Shown: in pieces, positions 28,723 through 29,882 of the stretch | How positions within the stretch are numbered: position 1 is the stretch's first letter | Layout: each line of letters begins with the position of its first letter | NCBI GenBank assembly: GCA_027485405.1 | Contig: JAIXRB010000048.1 | Coordinates: 1 to 29,882, forward strand | Direction: 5' to 3' | Length of the DNA: 29,882 nucleotides | From: Leptospiraceae bacterium | Lineage (GTDB): Bacteria > Spirochaetota > Leptospiria > Leptospirales > Leptospiraceae | Notes under the pieces: model-generated | The model's input: only the letters and a program-made list of their open reading frames with translations | What the model was told of the DNA's origin: nothing | The model's database searches: none | Program-made: the position numbers and the translations under genes

Positions 28723-29882
28723 GGAAAAACATCCTAAAAGATAACTTATTCTGTTTTCCATAGAAAACGGATCGAAATACCAAAGCTCCACAAACCATAT
28801 AACAACTTGCCAATAGACCCAAAAGTAAGATTGCTTTTACAAAAAATGTAGTGCCGAGGGTGGGATCCGTTGCATTGGAAATTCCATCTATGACAAGACT
28901 TTGCGGTAGAAGCCAGAAACAATTAAAGTCTCCAAAAAAATCTGTTTCCCAAATCAAATTAGGCTTTGGAAAAACAATCCCGGATCCCAAAAGTAAAACA
29001 AACATACAAAAACTAGATATTAGGAACCCTTGTGCAGAATCTTGGACAAATCGTACGAGGCATAGACTAATTCCAAAACTAGACAGGGCTCCCAACCAAG
29101 TAAGGAGTATAGTCTTGCAAAGAAACAAATCTAGTGGGAATCCCATTTTCATAAAAACTACTGTTGATAGAATAAGGCTAACAGTCGTCAAAAATAGTTG
29201 GTAGCCAAACATTCCAAAAAGATAGGTTGGCAAAGCCAATTCTGCCATCCTGTATTTGAGCAATACTCCGGATTCGATCTCCCTTGCAAACGTCATCGTA
29301 CTCGAAAAAAGAACCATCAAGGTCATAAACACGAGAAGTCTGGGCGCAAACGATTGAAAAGGATCTATCACTCTTTTCTTTTCACCCTCCCATTCGAACT
29401 GGATCCCTTGTGATTCCATCCAAATGGATCGAATGATTTGCTCCACTTCGAGCCTTTCCGAATCAGAAGCTCCGCTTCGCTTTGTAATGATTTGGATCTT
29501 GGTGATTTGATTTGAGTTTGATTCCAACTTGTTTAAAACTAAACCCCAATCGTCTAGATTCTCGTTCAAAAGTACATCTAACTCATCTATGGTTTTTGCA
29601 ACTGCGCTTTTCGATTTGTTTCTATAAGTACTTTCATTTTCTAATTCTCTCAAAGATGGGTTACCAAGTATTTGAATCTTATTTAGAAATCCTGCGATTC
29701 TAGGATCCATGTTAGCCGAATGGGATTGAGCATCATGAAGGACTGCAATTTGAAACCCGATTGGCCTAGAAGGAGATGATGACAAAATCAGCTTAAAGAG
29801 AATCAATACCAATGGGGTAGTCAGAAGGGACAGGGCTAGAAAAAAAGGGCTCCGTCTTTCTTGGATCCAGTTTCTTTTAAAT
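28715..29882 (-). CDS. ABC-2 type transporter permease, 5' end outside window
   Basis: The minus-strand frame stays open from 29812 to the window edge, reading KRNWIQERRSPFFLALSLLT then TPLVLILFKL, which is the first cytoplasmic and membrane segment of an ABC-2 permease; the TTG at 29812 is therefore internal. A large extracytoplasmic domain (about 170 aa) follows, then five C-terminal membrane segments starting at SFAPRLLVFMTLMVLFSSTMTFA and the characteristic EIESGVLLKYRMAELALPTY loop. The family exports lipids, drugs or polymers; its ATPase is probably just outside the window. The stop overlaps the prenyltransferase start by 8 nt, so export and isoprenoid genes appear to be in one transcript. 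Confidence 0.87.
   Translation of the reverse strand, partial: FKRNWIQERRSPFFLALSLLTTPLVLILFKLILSSSPSRPIGFQIAVLHDAQSHSANMDPRIAGFLNKIQILGNPSLRELENESTYRNKSKSAVAKTIDELDVLLNENLDDWGLVLNKLESNSNQITKIQIITKRSGASDSERLEVEQIIRSIWMESQGIQFEWEGEKKRVIDPFQSFAPRLLVFMTLMVLFSSTMTFAREIESGVLLKYRMAELALPTYLFGMFGYQLFLTTVSLILSTVVFMKMGFPLDLFLCKTILLTWLGALSSFGISLCLVRFVQDSAQGFLISSFCMFVLLLGSGIVFPKPNLIWETDFFGDFNCFWLLPQSLVIDGISNATDPTLGTTFFVKAILLLGLLASCYMVCGALVFRSVFYGKQNKLSFRMFFHD

Noticed and set aside
28851..29703. Plus-strand ORFs inside the ABC-2 permease gene
   Set aside because: They are antisense shadows with basic, low-complexity products; the minus-strand frame is clearly the coding one.

Overview
The window (about 40% GC by eye) looks like a chromosomal segment of a Leptospira-like spirochete. 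The reasons are the gene content, the spirochete-style relaxed lipoboxes (LLLDC, FLSNC, ICNC), the many alternative TTG/GTG starts and the AGGA/GGAG ribosome-binding sites. This assignment is inference. No rRNA, tRNA, transposase, integrase, phage gene or CRISPR array was seen.

Layout. (1) 1-2755: the 3' part of a MeaA-type coenzyme-B12 acyl-CoA mutase, a response regulator fused to a SpoIIE/RsbU-type PP2C phosphatase, and a MeaB G-protein, all overlapping by 1-4 nt. (2) 2825-4332: SpeD (spermidine synthesis) convergent with a PlsC-like acyltransferase. (3) 4598-6153: parA-parB with a 20-bp perfect palindrome inside parB; its 14-bp core recurs at 8806 and is a candidate parS. (4) 6179-9885: a lipocalin lipoprotein divergent from a GH18-like lipoprotein, which is followed by a 608-aa unknown. 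(5) 9914-11661: an ABC-2 exporter (permease plus ATPase). (6) 11725-14007: an unknown helical protein and an atypical SDR with an N-terminal zinc ribbon. (7) 14008-21763: an accessory-looking region that holds every copy of a ~100-110-bp imperfect palindromic repeat. It includes two paralogous coiled-coil membrane mini-genes flanking a gamma-glutamylcyclotransferase-like gene, an FAD monooxygenase plus Uma2 nuclease pair, a P-loop kinase, an unknown, a voltage-sensor protein without a visible pore, and a saccharopine-dehydrogenase-like oxidoreductase. (8) 21764-25477: an exported unknown, a cysteine-rich periplasmic protein, an exported catalase-peroxidase (KatG) and a HiPIP, ending in a hairpin. 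(9) 25564-27080: a rhodanese-like lipoprotein and its terminator. (10) 27089-29882, minus strand: an ABC-2 permease cut by the window end, a UbiA/MenA-family prenyltransferase and a lycopene-cyclase-domain membrane protein, all overlapping.

How the genes fit together. The mutase and MeaB form a B12 enzyme/chaperone pair, and the phosphatase between them suggests a signalling link. KatG and HiPIP (with the Cys-rich protein upstream) look like a periplasmic peroxide-defence unit with its own electron carrier. The prenyltransferase and cyclase genes look like an isoprenoid or carotenoid tailoring unit coupled to an ABC transporter. The strongest unexplained DNA-level signals are the paired palindrome near parAB and the repeat family, two copies of which supply the last codons and stop of protein genes.

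No gene-free stretch exceeds 300 bases. The largest are 4333-4597 (pyrimidine-rich, divergent promoters expected), 14008-14237 and 21537-21763 (both mostly repeat copies).
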